DNA of 64,000 nucleotides from UBA2336 sp037443645. Lineage in GTDB: Bacteria; Bacteroidota; Bacteroidia; Cytophagales; Cyclobacteriaceae. The translations under genes and the position numbers were made by a program. The stretch lies in the NCBI GenBank assembly GCA_037443645.1, contig JBBINY010000003.1, positions 1 through 64,000 on the forward strand, read 5' to 3'. Below are positions 16,401 through 25,399 of this stretch, piece by piece (the first letter of the stretch is position 1; each line of letters starts with the position of its first letter). The notes under the pieces are model-generated. The model made no database searches and had not been told where the DNA came from. It saw only the letters and a list, made by a program, of their open reading frames with translations.

Positions 16401-17458
16401 TGGCGCGCCACATTCCATTTTATAACCTGTTCCAGTTTGTTGGGATGAAGTACTTTTATTTTTCCGCCTTCAATTTCCAGAATTCCTTCTTCTTTGAAGT
16501 CGGAAAGCACGCGGATAACCGATTCGGAAGCTGTTCCAACCATTTTGGCCAGGTCATCGCGCGAGACATTTAAAATCTCCCCTTCTTTTAAGTGATTTAC
16601 TTTCAATAATGCTTCAGCCGTACGCTGGCGCACCGAATTGTAGGCCAGTGTAAGGAGTTGTGATTCCTTTTCCTGGATCTTCCTGCAAAGCAGCGATACA
16701 AATGTGCGCGAGAGCTCAGGGTGACCGTGTAGGATAGTCATGAAATCATACCGGGGTATGGCGATCAGTTCACTGTCTTCCATGGCAACGGCCGACTCAC
16801 CGTAATTGGCATTTTCCAGAATCGGCTCGTACCCGAAAAAATCCCCGGTAGTGTAAAGATTTGTAATGAATTCTTTTCCATCCGCATTGGTCCGGAATGC
16901 CTTTACGTTCCCTTTTTGCAGAAAGTAAATGAAGTTGGGAAGTTCGCCTTCCTGAAAAATTCCGGCTTTCTTTTTGAATAGCCGGTTTTTTTTGTCTTTG
17001 CAGAGGTCTTTCAGGTTTAGAACCCGCTGTGCATCCTCAATGAATTCATTCAACCCGGAGGCAGTTGCCTCATAATGTTTTTTCAACAGTGCTTGCTTAT
17101 TTAACCGGGTTTCTACGGCATTTAGCAGGTCGGTATCATCAAAGGGTTTGGTGAGGTAATCGTCTGCACCCAGGGTCATCCCTTTGCGGACATCTGACTT
17201 TTCCGTTTTGGCAGTAAGGAAAATAAATGGAATGCTGGCTGTTTCAGGATTTTTGCTCAGGATGTGAAGTACTCCGTACCCATCCAGCTCCGGCATCATG
17301 ATATCGCAAATAATCAGGTCGGGCATATTTTTTTGTGCCAGTTCAACCCCGATTTTCCCATTCTCAGCCGTAATTACCTGGTAATTGGCCAACGACAGGA
17401 TTTCGCTGGTATTCTCACGAACATCCTGGTTATCCTCAATCAATAATATTTTCTTCAT
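16397..17458 (-). CDS. Response regulator with CRP/FNR-type effector (REC-cNMP-HTH)
   Basis: A 353-residue regulator. Residues 1-125 form a receiver domain with the phospho-acceptor Asp52 (DLIICDIMMPELDGYG), the acidic pair Glu8-Asp9 and the LTAK and KPF switch residues. Residues about 140-265 are a cyclic-nucleotide-binding-like beta barrel, and residues about 270-335 an HTH of the CRP/FNR family (VSRDDLAKMVGTASESVIRVL). No N-terminal cysteine cluster for an FNR iron-sulfur centre is seen. The gene ends tail-to-tail with the cbb3 cluster and lies 6 bp after its likely partner kinase. It probably acts as a FixK-like activator of oxidase and stress genes; the targets are inferred from location. 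Confidence 0.9.
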   Translation of the reverse strand: MKKILLIEDNQDVRENTSEILSLANYQVITAENGKIGVELAQKNMPDLIICDIMMPELDGYGVLHILSKNPETASIPFIFLTAKTEKSDVRKGMTLGADDYLTKPFDDTDLLNAVETRLNKQALLKKHYEATASGLNEFIEDAQRVLNLKDLCKDKKNRLFKKKAGIFQEGELPNFIYFLQKGNVKAFRTNADGKEFITNLYTTGDFFGYEPILENANYGESAVAMEDSELIAIPRYDFMTILHGHPELSRTFVSLLCRKIQEKESQLLTLAYNSVRQRTAEALLKVNHLKEGEILNVSRDDLAKMVGTASESVIRVLSDFKEEGILEIEGGKIKVLHPNKLEQVIKWNVARH

Positions 17459-17464
17459 AGCGGT

Positions 17465-18763
17465 TTAGCTGATAGGTAAAATAACAGTGAATGTACTTCC
17501 TTGTCCTTCCTGGCTCGTAAAGTTAATTTCTCCATTTAATAATTCAATGTATCGTTTAACGATGTTTAACCCCAGGCCGGTGCCTTGCACCTGCCCGGCA
17601 TTGCTCGCACGAAAGAAACGTTCGAATAAATGTTTTAAATCGTCCCGGGGAATACCAATACCCTGGTCGGTCACGTCAATTTCAAAATGATTTCCCCAGA
17701 AGGTAACGTTAACGGTAATGGCTTTTCCGGCCCCGGAGTATTTGCTGGCATTTGAAATGAGATTAAACAAGATGTTGCGCAGCACCTTTTGGTCGGTATT
17801 TACCGGCTGCTGTTTACCGGTGATATTGATTTTGATCGTTTGCTTTTCTTTGAGCTGAGGCTTCATTTCATCAACGATTTCGCCAAGGAATTCCGGGATT
17901 TCGAGACTTTCTTTCACAACCTCGATTCTGCCCTCTTCCAGTTTGCCTAAGGACAGAAAATCATTCAGGATATTGGTCAGGTGGTTCACCGAGGACTTAA
18001 TGCGTTGTATGTGCTTGTCTATTTTTACCAGGTCGCCCTTCTCCCTGTATTGGGCGATGAGTGAAGCTGAGCTGAGCACGGTGCTTAGTGGCGTGCGGAA
18101 TTCATGGGATGCAATAGAAACAAATTTGCTTTTGAGTTCATTGAGTTCGCGCTCCCGTTCCAGGGCATGCTTCACCTCGTCTTCGGCTTTCTTGCGTTCA
18201 GCAATTTGTTCCTGTAAAAAGTGGTTGGCTTTTTCCAGGTCTTCAATGGATTTATTAAGGGCCTCCGTCCGTGCCCGTACCTTGCGCTCCAGTTCAGCCG
18301 CGTATAACAGCAACTGTTCTTCGCTTCGCTTCACGGCATCTTCAGCCTTTTTGCGTTCGGAGATATCAATGATAAATGCAATTACAATAACCTGATTGTT
18401 GATCTGGTGATGACTTAAGCTTACTTCAACAGGGAACTCAGTGCCGTCTTTGCGGCAGGCAACGAGGTCGCGGCCAATACCCATTTTGCGTGGCATTGGC
18501 GCCTGATGAAACGAAGCCCGGTGTTGCTGGTGCTTCTCACGGTACCGCGATGGCAGCAACAGGTCCAGGGGCATGGCGTTCAGCTCTCCCGGATTATATC
18601 CAAACATTTGTTCCGATGCTTTGTTGGCCAGTTGGATAATTCCTTTGGTGTCGACCATGAGAATGCCCTCCGCTGAACTTTGAAAGATATCGCTCAGGCT
18701 TGCGGGGGATAAGAATGCCGGCTCTTGACGTTGATGGGTCACAGTGAGGAAATATAGCAACAT
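17465..18763 (-). CDS. FixL-like PAS sensor histidine kinase
   Basis: A 432-residue kinase. The PAS domain (residues about 25-135) resembles that of FixL in detail: EGILMVDTKGIIQLANKASE, LLLPSRYREKH, then MGIGRDLVACRKDG. A long coiled coil follows (138-212), then the dimerisation domain with SHEFRTPL (His220) and an HATPase domain (NLISNASKYS, DQGIGIP, GTGLGLNI). In FixL the haem ligand is a His three residues before GIGR; here it is Arg92, so haem binding is not expected by this route. The start at 18763 is chosen because a longer form (to 18853) overlaps the divergent stress gene. No membrane segment is seen. Partner: the REC-CRP regulator 6 bp downstream. Confidence 0.88.
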   Translation of the reverse strand: MLLYFLTVTHQRQEPAFLSPASLSDIFQSSAEGILMVDTKGIIQLANKASEQMFGYNPGELNAMPLDLLLPSRYREKHQQHRASFHQAPMPRKMGIGRDLVACRKDGTEFPVEVSLSHHQINNQVIVIAFIIDISERKKAEDAVKRSEEQLLLYAAELERKVRARTEALNKSIEDLEKANHFLQEQIAERKKAEDEVKHALERERELNELKSKFVSIASHEFRTPLSTVLSSASLIAQYREKGDLVKIDKHIQRIKSSVNHLTNILNDFLSLGKLEEGRIEVVKESLEIPEFLGEIVDEMKPQLKEKQTIKINITGKQQPVNTDQKVLRNILFNLISNASKYSGAGKAITVNVTFWGNHFEIDVTDQGIGIPRDDLKHLFERFFRASNAGQVQGTGLGLNIVKRYIELLNGEINFTSQEGQGSTFTVILPIS

Positions 18764-18851
18764 CCGGGCATGATAAAAATCAGTTTTTTCTTTGATGCAG
18801 ATCACCCTGCTTGCCCGGGCAAACCTGGTATGTTTGCCTAACCTACATTCC

Positions 18852-19274
18852 ATGAGCCCTGTTCTCTGCGCGATCGATTTCTCAGAATCCTCTTCGTATG
18901 TGCTGAATGAAGCTGTTGATCTTGCATCTCATTATAACTCGGGCCTGATTGTTTTATATGCCTACCGGATCATACCTGAGAATGAAACCATTGCGGACTA
19001 CCGGAATACAACGTTGAAAAGGGCGCATGAGCAATTTGCTATGCTGGAAAAGATGGTAGGACTTAATGGGTCGGTACCCTGCGAGTTTCGGGCCGAAGTG
19101 GGTTTTATTTCTGATCGGATTGACGCTTGTATCAGAGCAAACCACGCAGCGTTTCTGGTAATCGGCTGGAACCTCATAAAGGAAATCAGGGAACAAAAAG
19201 GAGTTTCGTTTGAGGAATTTGTGAATCAATCTGATGTCCCGGTTTTGATTGTGCCCGAACATCAATTGATTTAA
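18852..19274 (+). CDS. Universal stress protein, single domain
   Basis: A 140-residue UspA-type protein (PVLCAIDFSESSSYVLNEAV at the N-terminus, then a helix and strand pattern ending DVPVLIVPE). The ATP-binding Gly-rich loop of active Usp proteins (GxxGx9GS) is not recognisable; the region reads IGWNLIKEIREQKG, so ATP binding is doubtful. The ATG at 18852 places the first beta strand at residue 3; an in-frame ATG 60 bases upstream would add a tail that overlaps the kinase promoter. It is divergent from the PAS kinase and 79 bp before a second, two-domain Usp, which suggests both are controlled by that two-component pair. Confidence 0.8.
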   Translation: MSPVLCAIDFSESSSYVLNEAVDLASHYNSGLIVLYAYRIIPENETIADYRNTTLKRAHEQFAMLEKMVGLNGSVPCEFRAEVGFISDRIDACIRANHAAFLVIGWNLIKEIREQKGVSFEEFVNQSDVPVLIVPEHQLI

Positions 19275-19353
19275 ATTTTGTGTTAATTCGAATTATTCAA
19301 AGGGATTTTTATAGGAAAGTTTCTATCTTTAAAAACACTTAACGGTAAAAATT

Positions 19354-20205
19354 ATGAAAAAAATACTTGTCCCCACCGACTTCTCAAAGACGGCTCAGAC
19401 GGCAGCCGAAGTAGCTGCAGGCATAGCTAAAAAAGCAAATGCGGAATTGATTTTGCTTCATGTAATAGAGGAGGGATCGAAAGGCTCCTTTGCCGTTACA
19501 GGTGAGGTGCAGTATACCGACATGGAAGAAAAACTTTTTATGCTTAAACTCATTGAGCGGTCAAAAAAACAGATGGCCAAATTTGCTGCCGACCCTATCT
19601 TCGATGGGGTGAAAGTCAAGCCGGAATTGAGAATGGGGTCACCTTTCCATGGCATGCGCACCATTATTGCCGAGCATAAGGTGGATCTTGTGGTGATGGG
19701 TACGACCGGAGTAGCAGGGCCAACTGAAATGATCATCGGATCCAATACCGAAAAAGTGGTTCGCCATGCCAAATGCCCGGTGCTCACTATCCAGAAAAAG
19801 CCTACACGGTCAACCTTTAAGAATATTGTGTATGCCACATCCATGAGCAAGGACGAAGAGGTGTTTTCAAGAATCGTCAAGCGTGCCCAGGAAATGTATG
19901 ATTCAACCATTCACCTGGTCCGCATCAATACGCCTGGTAATTTTCAGCGCGATGCAGTAGTGAAAAAATACATGCAGGATTTCGCCAAAAAACTTCAATT
20001 AAAGAATTTTACCATTAATGTGTTTAATGATGTAACCGAGGAAGAGGGCATCATCTACTTTGCCGACAGCATTCATGCTGATATGATTGCTATGGCTACC
20101 CACGGCCGCACCGGTTTTGCACATGTATTGGCAGGCAGCATTGCCGAAGACGTGGTAAACCATAGTAAGCGTCCCGTGCTTACTTTTGTTGTGAAGAAAA
20201 AATAG
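19354..20205 (+). CDS. Universal stress protein, tandem Usp domains
   Basis: A 283-residue protein with two Usp domains (residues 1-145 and 150-283). The first keeps the ATP-binding pattern, MGTTGVAGPTEMIIGSNTEK; the second has THGRTGFAHVLAGSIAE, a shortened loop. Tandem Usp proteins act in stress and low-oxygen survival in many bacteria. The gene follows the single-domain Usp on the same strand. The 79-bp gap holds a perfect 12-bp palindrome TAATTCGAATTA at 19284-19295 and a box-like TATCTTTA, which may be regulator and promoter sites; neither is proven. A strong hairpin follows at 20233. Confidence 0.9.
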   Translation: MKKILVPTDFSKTAQTAAEVAAGIAKKANAELILLHVIEEGSKGSFAVTGEVQYTDMEEKLFMLKLIERSKKQMAKFAADPIFDGVKVKPELRMGSPFHGMRTIIAEHKVDLVVMGTTGVAGPTEMIIGSNTEKVVRHAKCPVLTIQKKPTRSTFKNIVYATSMSKDEEVFSRIVKRAQEMYDSTIHLVRINTPGNFQRDAVVKKYMQDFAKKLQLKNFTINVFNDVTEEEGIIYFADSIHADMIAMATHGRTGFAHVLAGSIAEDVVNHSKRPVLTFVVKKK

Positions 20206-20232
20206 CAACCCCAGACACCAGTCAGGTATAAG

Positions 20233-20265
20233 AAAGACCTGGTGATTTCACCGGGTCTTTTACTT
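20233..20265 (+). terminator. Intrinsic terminator-like hairpin between usp and the J-domain gene
   Basis: A 12-bp stem (AAAGACCTGGTG with CACCGGGTCTTT, one G-T pair) and an ATTT loop are followed by a T-rich tail. It ends the two-domain Usp gene. The tail lies only 6 bases before the next start codon, so the J-domain gene would need a start of transcription inside or just after the hairpin, or read-through. Confidence 0.75.
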
Positions 20266-20266
20266 T

Positions 20267-21049
20267 ATGGAAGACTACTACCAAATTCTTGGCATTGAGC
20301 GCAATGCCCGTCAGGCTGACATTAAACGTGCCTACCGGAAGCTTGTTCAGCAACTCCATCCTGATGTTAATCCTGATCCGTCTGCCATGGAACGGATTAA
20401 ACAGGTAAACGAGGCGTATGAGGTATTGAGCAATACAACAAAGCGGAAGGCATACGATTACCGCCTTGAAAATCCCTATCTAATAAATGTTGAACCCGAA
20501 GAGCCACTACATCGCGACCCGGCATATCGCAGAGGTAGGTACCGCCCCGCACAGTCGGAAGGACCCACCCAACTAGACTTGATGGAAAGAGCAATGCCCT
20601 TTTTAAGGGGTGTGGCGGTGGCCGGTTGCCTTATATTCTTTTTCCTAGTTGTCGATTTCTTTCTTAAACCCGATCAATCCACCGAAACCATCACAGGCTT
20701 CAGAACTGATGAGTTGCGACTGGGTTGGCAGGATTACCTGCTTACGCATACCGGCAGGGAAATGAAAATTTCGCCCCAGGAGATGCTGCGGCTTTCGGTT
20801 GGTGACGACCTGGTATTCAGTAAATCTAAAATTCTGGGTGTGGTTTTCAGGGCACAAAGCCGGGATGGATTATTCACCTTTTACAACTATGGTAGTCTGT
20901 ATGGTAATTTTGTTTTTGTACCCGTATTATTGCTGATCGGTTGTGTGCTGTTGATGACAGCTGCCGGTAACACGGAGTTCCGGTTTAGCCTGGGCCTGGT
21001 AAATGTATTCATGCTTATCTTTACGTGTATCCTGATGAGTATCTCCTGA
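20267..21049 (+). CDS. Membrane-anchored J-domain protein
   Basis: A 260-residue protein. Residues 1-68 form a DnaJ J domain with the HPD motif (His31-Pro32-Asp33) and the helix IV end NTTKRKAYDY. After a charged linker there is a helix at about 110-132, a soluble stretch to about 205, then two more helices (210-232 and 240-258). There is no zinc-finger or substrate domain, so it is a type III co-chaperone that would bring DnaK to the membrane. The client is unknown. Its stop codon overlaps the ATG of the next gene by one base (TGATG), so the two are translationally coupled. Confidence 0.85.
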   Translation: MEDYYQILGIERNARQADIKRAYRKLVQQLHPDVNPDPSAMERIKQVNEAYEVLSNTTKRKAYDYRLENPYLINVEPEEPLHRDPAYRRGRYRPAQSEGPTQLDLMERAMPFLRGVAVAGCLIFFFLVVDFFLKPDQSTETITGFRTDELRLGWQDYLLTHTGREMKISPQEMLRLSVGDDLVFSKSKILGVVFRAQSRDGLFTFYNYGSLYGNFVFVPVLLLIGCVLLMTAAGNTEFRFSLGLVNVFMLIFTCILMSIS

Positions 21050-21396
21050 TGGCAAAAATGAATGATTGGAAAAAAAGAGAGGGAATAGTTTATTCAACCC
21101 AAGCCGATTTTCGTTACGAAACCCGCAGTAAACCCGCAGTCACCACTTTACAACCTCAACAGCAGCAGTTGCGGGTGCTGCTCGATAAAAGTGGCCGTGC
21201 CGGAAAGACGGTAACATTGGTTACTGGTTTTGTTGGCACTGCGGCTGATCTGGAAGCGTTAGGCAAGTCATTAAAAAGCAAGTGTGGTGTTGGCGGTTCG
21301 GTTAAAAACGGTGAAATTCTTTTACAAGGCGACCAGCGGGATAAATTGGTTAACCTGCTGACGGGCGATGGCTATAAGGCAAAGCGCATTGGCTGA
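21049..21396 (+). CDS. Translation initiation factor SUI1/YciH family
   Basis: A 115-residue protein with the SUI1 (eIF1-like) fold in residues about 45-115: LRVLLDKSGRAGKTVTLVTG, LGKSLKSKCGVGGSVKNGEI and a final RDKLVNLLTGDGYKAKRIG. The bacterial family, YciH, is tied to start-codon fidelity and stress in E. coli. I chose the ATG that overlaps the J-domain stop codon; an upstream in-frame ATG lies in the previous gene. A second Met three codons later is an alternative. Co-translation with a J-domain protein suggests a shared stress or proteostasis role; that is inference. Confidence 0.88.
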   Translation: MAKMNDWKKREGIVYSTQADFRYETRSKPAVTTLQPQQQQLRVLLDKSGRAGKTVTLVTGFVGTAADLEALGKSLKSKCGVGGSVKNGEILLQGDQRDKLVNLLTGDGYKAKRIG

Positions 21397-21409
21397 TTTT
21401 TTTGCCCTG

Positions 21410-21859
21410 CTACATTTCTTTTAATTCTTTTAACACATGGATCACGGGCTTCATGACGACTGTTGCCGTAATGGAGTTGGAAATGAGGCATGCTGCTTCT
21501 GCTTTCTGCAGAATGCGTTCAGCCCGCGCATAATCTCCTTCCTGTTTAATAGTCAACTCAGGCTCAAGCACCACTTCGGTCATCCGGTATTTTCCGTCAA
21601 CTTGTTCCAGTTTGCCCGATGCGTTGCATGCGAAACTTACAAACTCAAACTTCGAATTTTCGGCAATAGCCAGAAAAGTGGTCATCAGGCAACTGCTTAC
21701 CGAAGCCGTGAAAAGGTGTTCAGGCGACCAGATTCGATCTATCCCTTTAGGAAAGGGAGGGGGTGTGGCAACCTGCAAAGAGTCAATCAACTCAGCCGAA
21801 TACAAAGTTCCTTTACGGTCGCTATCCCAACGAAGGCTTACGCTATATGTGTGGTTCAT
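21410..21859 (-). CDS. OsmC/Ohr family peroxiredoxin-like protein
   Basis: A 149-residue OsmC-family protein, which reduces organic hydroperoxides with a pair of active cysteines. The two are in SSCLMTTF (Cys57) and AEAACLIS (Cys124), with the usual conserved Glu/Arg neighbours not fully clear. It lies 13 bp from the end of the convergent SUI1 gene and is transcribed alone, with 112 bp to the divergent yitT gene. Whether it is OsmC, Ohr or the YhfA-like subgroup cannot be fixed by eye; the long PPPFPKG loop is common in the Bacteroidota subgroup. Confidence 0.88.
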   Translation of the reverse strand: MNHTYSVSLRWDSDRKGTLYSAELIDSLQVATPPPFPKGIDRIWSPEHLFTASVSSCLMTTFLAIAENSKFEFVSFACNASGKLEQVDGKYRMTEVVLEPELTIKQEGDYARAERILQKAEAACLISNSITATVVMKPVIHVLKELKEM

Positions 21860-21971
21860 TGCTATGGTGAATTTTCCTCTAAAAATGTAGTGCCAAATGG
21901 TTTTATACCATGACTTCAGTCACACAGGGCTATGATTTTAAAAGAATATCCGGAATTGCTATTTTGTAGCA

Positions 21972-22883
21972 ATGAGTACCCAGCAGCGTTTTAAGGAGCT
22001 TAAGGCTGTTCGCATCAAGCGTATACAACTGGAGCGCGCCATAAAGGATACTTTTTTTATCGCTCTGGGAATCCTCGCTGCCTGTTTCGGTTTAAAGGGT
22101 TTTCTGCTTCCCAATAACTTCCTGGATGGCGGAGTGATGGGCATTTCTCTGCTTGTGAATCAACTTACCCAAATCGACCTTTCGCTGCTGGTGGTGTTGC
22201 TCAATGCGCCCTTCATGGTTATCGGGTACACACAAATATCAAAGTTGTTTGCTTTTAAAACACTCATTGCCATTGTTGGGCTTGCCCTGGCCTTGTACTT
22301 GATCGATTTTCCACTGGTAACCAATGACGACCTGCTCATTGCATTTTTTGGCGGGTTTTTTCTTGGAGCAGGAATAGGCCTGTCCATTCGTGGAGGGAGT
22401 GTGCTTGACGGTACTGAAGTACTGGCCATTTACACCAGCCGAAAAACCACCTTAACCGTTGGCGATATTATTTTAGGATTGAACATCGTTATCTTTTCCG
22501 TAGCGGCTTACCTGATAAATATTGAAACGGCTTTGTACGCTATTCTCACTTATCTGGTTTCTTCCAAAACGGTAGATTTTGTGGTTCACGGAATTGAGGA
22601 ATACACCAGCGTGATGATCGTTTCAGAAAAAAGCGAGGAGATCAAAGATGCCATCACCAACCGGATGGGCAGGGGTGTAACCATATTAAAAGGACAAAGC
22701 GGCTTTGGAAAAACAGGTCATCGGGTGAAGGAGTTGAATGTGATTTTCTCCGTGATCACCCGGCTGGAGCTGCAAAAACTGAAAACCGAAATATCAAAAA
22801 TTGATGAGCATGCCTTTGTGGTGGAGAACAGCATTAACGATGTGAAGGGTGGCATGATCAAAAAAAGACCGCTTCACGATTAA
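21972..22883 (+). CDS. YitT family membrane protein with DUF2179 domain
   Basis: A 303-residue protein of unknown function. About five membrane helices lie between residues 25 and 190 (FIALGILAACFGLKGFLLP, FLDGGVMGISLLV, GGFFLGAGIGLSIRGGSVLDGTE). The cytoplasmic C-terminal DUF2179 domain (residues about 215-295) carries TILKGQSGFGKTGHRVKELN in place of the more usual GxGxY motif. The family is widespread in Firmicutes and Bacteroidota, sometimes linked to transport. A possible alternate start at the same ATG is not needed; the N-terminal polar segment of about 20 residues is typical. Confidence 0.88.
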   Translation: MSTQQRFKELKAVRIKRIQLERAIKDTFFIALGILAACFGLKGFLLPNNFLDGGVMGISLLVNQLTQIDLSLLVVLLNAPFMVIGYTQISKLFAFKTLIAIVGLALALYLIDFPLVTNDDLLIAFFGGFFLGAGIGLSIRGGSVLDGTEVLAIYTSRKTTLTVGDIILGLNIVIFSVAAYLINIETALYAILTYLVSSKTVDFVVHGIEEYTSVMIVSEKSEEIKDAITNRMGRGVTILKGQSGFGKTGHRVKELNVIFSVITRLELQKLKTEISKIDEHAFVVENSINDVKGGMIKKRPLHD

Positions 22884-22912
22884 ATCCTCGATGTAGATTG
22901 AATTCTTTATTT

Positions 22913-25399
22913 ATGCGCATCCTTTTGTTATTGTTTTCGGGGCTCATCGTTTTCATAAGCCAAGGCCAACAACGTGAAAAACTTCAGAAGATCGATGCCG
23001 CCCTGGAATACCTCCACCAGCGCCAGCTTTTCAATGGGGTTGTACTCATTGGCGACAAAGGAAAAATCATCTACAAAAAAGTTCTTGGCATAAAAAACCC
23101 GGCCGGTGAACCCCTTTCAATCACCTCATCGTTTAACTTGGCCTCAGTATCAAAACAATTTTACACCCTAATGATTATGAAGTTGTATGAACAGGGTAAG
23201 CTAAAATACGATGACAGGGTTCAAAAGCATATTCCTGAATTTCCGTATACAACCATCACCATTCGCCACCTGATGAATCAAACCTCCGGGTTGCCGGAGT
23301 ATTTTGATCTGGCCGATCGGGAAATGACCTTGCTAGACACGCTTACCAACACCATGCTTCTTGACCTGCTGGCAACCCGGAAGCCTGCCCTTGTTTTTGA
23401 ACCCGGTGAGCGCTGGGAGTACTGCAACACCAACTATACAACCCTGGGTTCAGTAATTGAGGCGGTTTCGGGTATGCCGGTTTATCAGTTCTTTAATAAA
23501 ACCATAAGCGAGCCGCTTAAAACGAAGAACCTGTATGTCTATAATCTGAAAATGAAAACCTTACCGCTGTCGCGTGTAGTGGGAGTAAAGGTTGAGAGCG
23601 GTAAGCCGGTACCGTATGACCTTAACCGGTTTGATGGAATTATGGGTGACGGAAACGTGTACGCTTCTGCTGAAGATTTGTTTACCTGGGATCAGGCCCT
23701 GTATGGAAACAAGCTCGTTAAAAAGGAGATCTTCCAACAGGCAATTACTCCCGGCAAGCTCAACAACGGTGAAGCGCACCGGTATGGATTCGGATGGTTT
23801 ATTGATGAGCCTTCAAAAGTCGTTTCACATACCGGAAGCTGGGTTGGTTTCAGAAACCTCATCGTACGGTATATTGACCGGAACCAGACACTCATCGTTT
23901 TAACGAGCGGTAACAATGGATCAGCCAGAGTTATCCGTAACATTTGGGAGGGAAAATCATACACCTTACCCACCACTAACCTGATTACAAACGTTCGGGT
24001 TATTGATGGCACCGGAAGCCCCGCCTATCCTGCATCCGTAAGATTGGTAAATGACCGGATTTCCGATATGGGGGAGTTGAACGCGTTTGCGGGTGAAGCG
24101 GTGACCGATGGCAAAGGAAATATTCTCGCGCCAGGGTTTATCGATAGCCACAGCCACCACGATTGGGGGTTAAAGGAAAACCCCTTATGCCTTGCTGCCA
24201 ACAGCCAGGGAATTACCACCATAGTTGTGGGGCAAGATGGTTCCTCACATCCGATGGACTCCATTAGCGCATTGTTTCAGGTTCAGCCCGTCAGCGTGAA
24301 TATCGCTTCCTATACCGGCCATGCCACCTTGCGTGAACTCAGCATGCAAAAGAGTGTGTTGAGAAAGTCAACACCGGAAGAACTGGAAATCATGAAAAAA
24401 GCACTGACCGAGGAATTGGATAAAGGCTCCCTCGGGTTATCCACGGGGTTAGAGTATGAGGAGGGCTTTTATGCAAGCCGCCATGAAGTAATTGAGTTGG
24501 CTAAGGTTGCAGCCGGCAAGGGCGGCCGGTATATCAGTCATATCCGGAGCGAGGACATACACATGGATGAAGCCGTTAACGAGTTGCTGGACATCGGTAG
24601 AGAAGCCAATATTCCGGTACAGATATCCCACCTTAAAATTGCCTTACGAAGCAACTGGGGATCAGCCGGTAAGCTGCTTGCTGATTTGCAACAGGCCAGG
24701 CAAATGGGGATTCAGGTTACTGCCGATGTGTATCCATACAGCATGTGGGGATCCACACCCCGGGTTTTATTTCCAAAAAAAGACTTCACCAATCTACAGA
24801 GTGCCGAGTTTGCGGTGACTGAACTATTTGACCCCGGAGCTTCCATCATGGCGGGCTACCCTGCAAACAGGAACTTTGAAGGAAAGACGATAACAGCAAT
24901 CGCAAAACTCAATTCTGAAACACCGGCACAGGCACTCGTCCGCATCATCAGGGATGGGGAAGCGGCAGGAGAAAGCGGGTACATTGTTGCCACCTCTATG
25001 AGTGAAAGCGATATCCGCAGTTTCCTGCAATGGGAGCACAGCAGCATTTGTTCCGATGGTGCCATTGACGGGCATCCCCGAGGGCACGGAGCCTTTACCC
25101 GCGTATTGGGCAGGTATGTGCGCGAACAGAAAATTATGCCCCTCGAAAAGGCTGTTTACAAAATGACAGGGCTGCCCGCTGAAAGCCTTGGTATTAATAA
25201 CCGGGGCCTGATTAAACCCGGGTACTATGCCGATCTGGTATTGTTTAACCCTGAAACAGTAGCCGATCAGGCTACCATCGAGAACCCCAAAGCCTTGTCA
25301 GCCGGTGTTGAAAAGGTTTGGGTGAATGGTCAGGTTGTTTTTGAGCAGCAAAAGTCAACAGGCGCGCGTTCCGGAAAACTGGTAAAGCGGCAAGAATGA
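22913..25399 (+). CDS. Fusion of a serine beta-lactamase/PBP-like domain and an N-acyl-D-amino-acid deacylase
   Basis: An 828-residue exported protein. After a signal peptide (MRILLLLFSGLIVFISQGQQ), residues about 25-345 form a class C beta-lactamase/PBP4-like domain with SVSK (Ser78, Lys81), the YCN motif in WEYCNTNY and the HTG triad in VSHTGSW. Residues about 355-820 form a D-aminoacylase-type amidohydrolase: APGFIDSHSHHDW (metal site near 411), SHIRSEDIHMDEA, PVQISHLK, CSDGAIDGHPRGHGAF and a final LIKPGYYADLVLF. Both active sites look complete. The two could act in sequence on D-amino-acid peptides such as wall fragments; this is inference. An in-frame TTG 15 bases earlier is less likely as a start. 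Confidence 0.88.
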   Translation: MRILLLLFSGLIVFISQGQQREKLQKIDAALEYLHQRQLFNGVVLIGDKGKIIYKKVLGIKNPAGEPLSITSSFNLASVSKQFYTLMIMKLYEQGKLKYDDRVQKHIPEFPYTTITIRHLMNQTSGLPEYFDLADREMTLLDTLTNTMLLDLLATRKPALVFEPGERWEYCNTNYTTLGSVIEAVSGMPVYQFFNKTISEPLKTKNLYVYNLKMKTLPLSRVVGVKVESGKPVPYDLNRFDGIMGDGNVYASAEDLFTWDQALYGNKLVKKEIFQQAITPGKLNNGEAHRYGFGWFIDEPSKVVSHTGSWVGFRNLIVRYIDRNQTLIVLTSGNNGSARVIRNIWEGKSYTLPTTNLITNVRVIDGTGSPAYPASVRLVNDRISDMGELNAFAGEAVTDGKGNILAPGFIDSHSHHDWGLKENPLCLAANSQGITTIVVGQDGSSHPMDSISALFQVQPVSVNIASYTGHATLRELSMQKSVLRKSTPEELEIMKKALTEELDKGSLGLSTGLEYEEGFYASRHEVIELAKVAAGKGGRYISHIRSEDIHMDEAVNELLDIGREANIPVQISHLKIALRSNWGSAGKLLADLQQARQMGIQVTADVYPYSMWGSTPRVLFPKKDFTNLQSAEFAVTELFDPGASIMAGYPANRNFEGKTITAIAKLNSETPAQALVRIIRDGEAAGESGYIVATSMSESDIRSFLQWEHSSICSDGAIDGHPRGHGAFTRVLGRYVREQKIMPLEKAVYKMTGLPAESLGINNRGLIKPGYYADLVLFNPETVADQATIENPKALSAGVEKVWVNGQVVFEQQKSTGARSGKLVKRQE

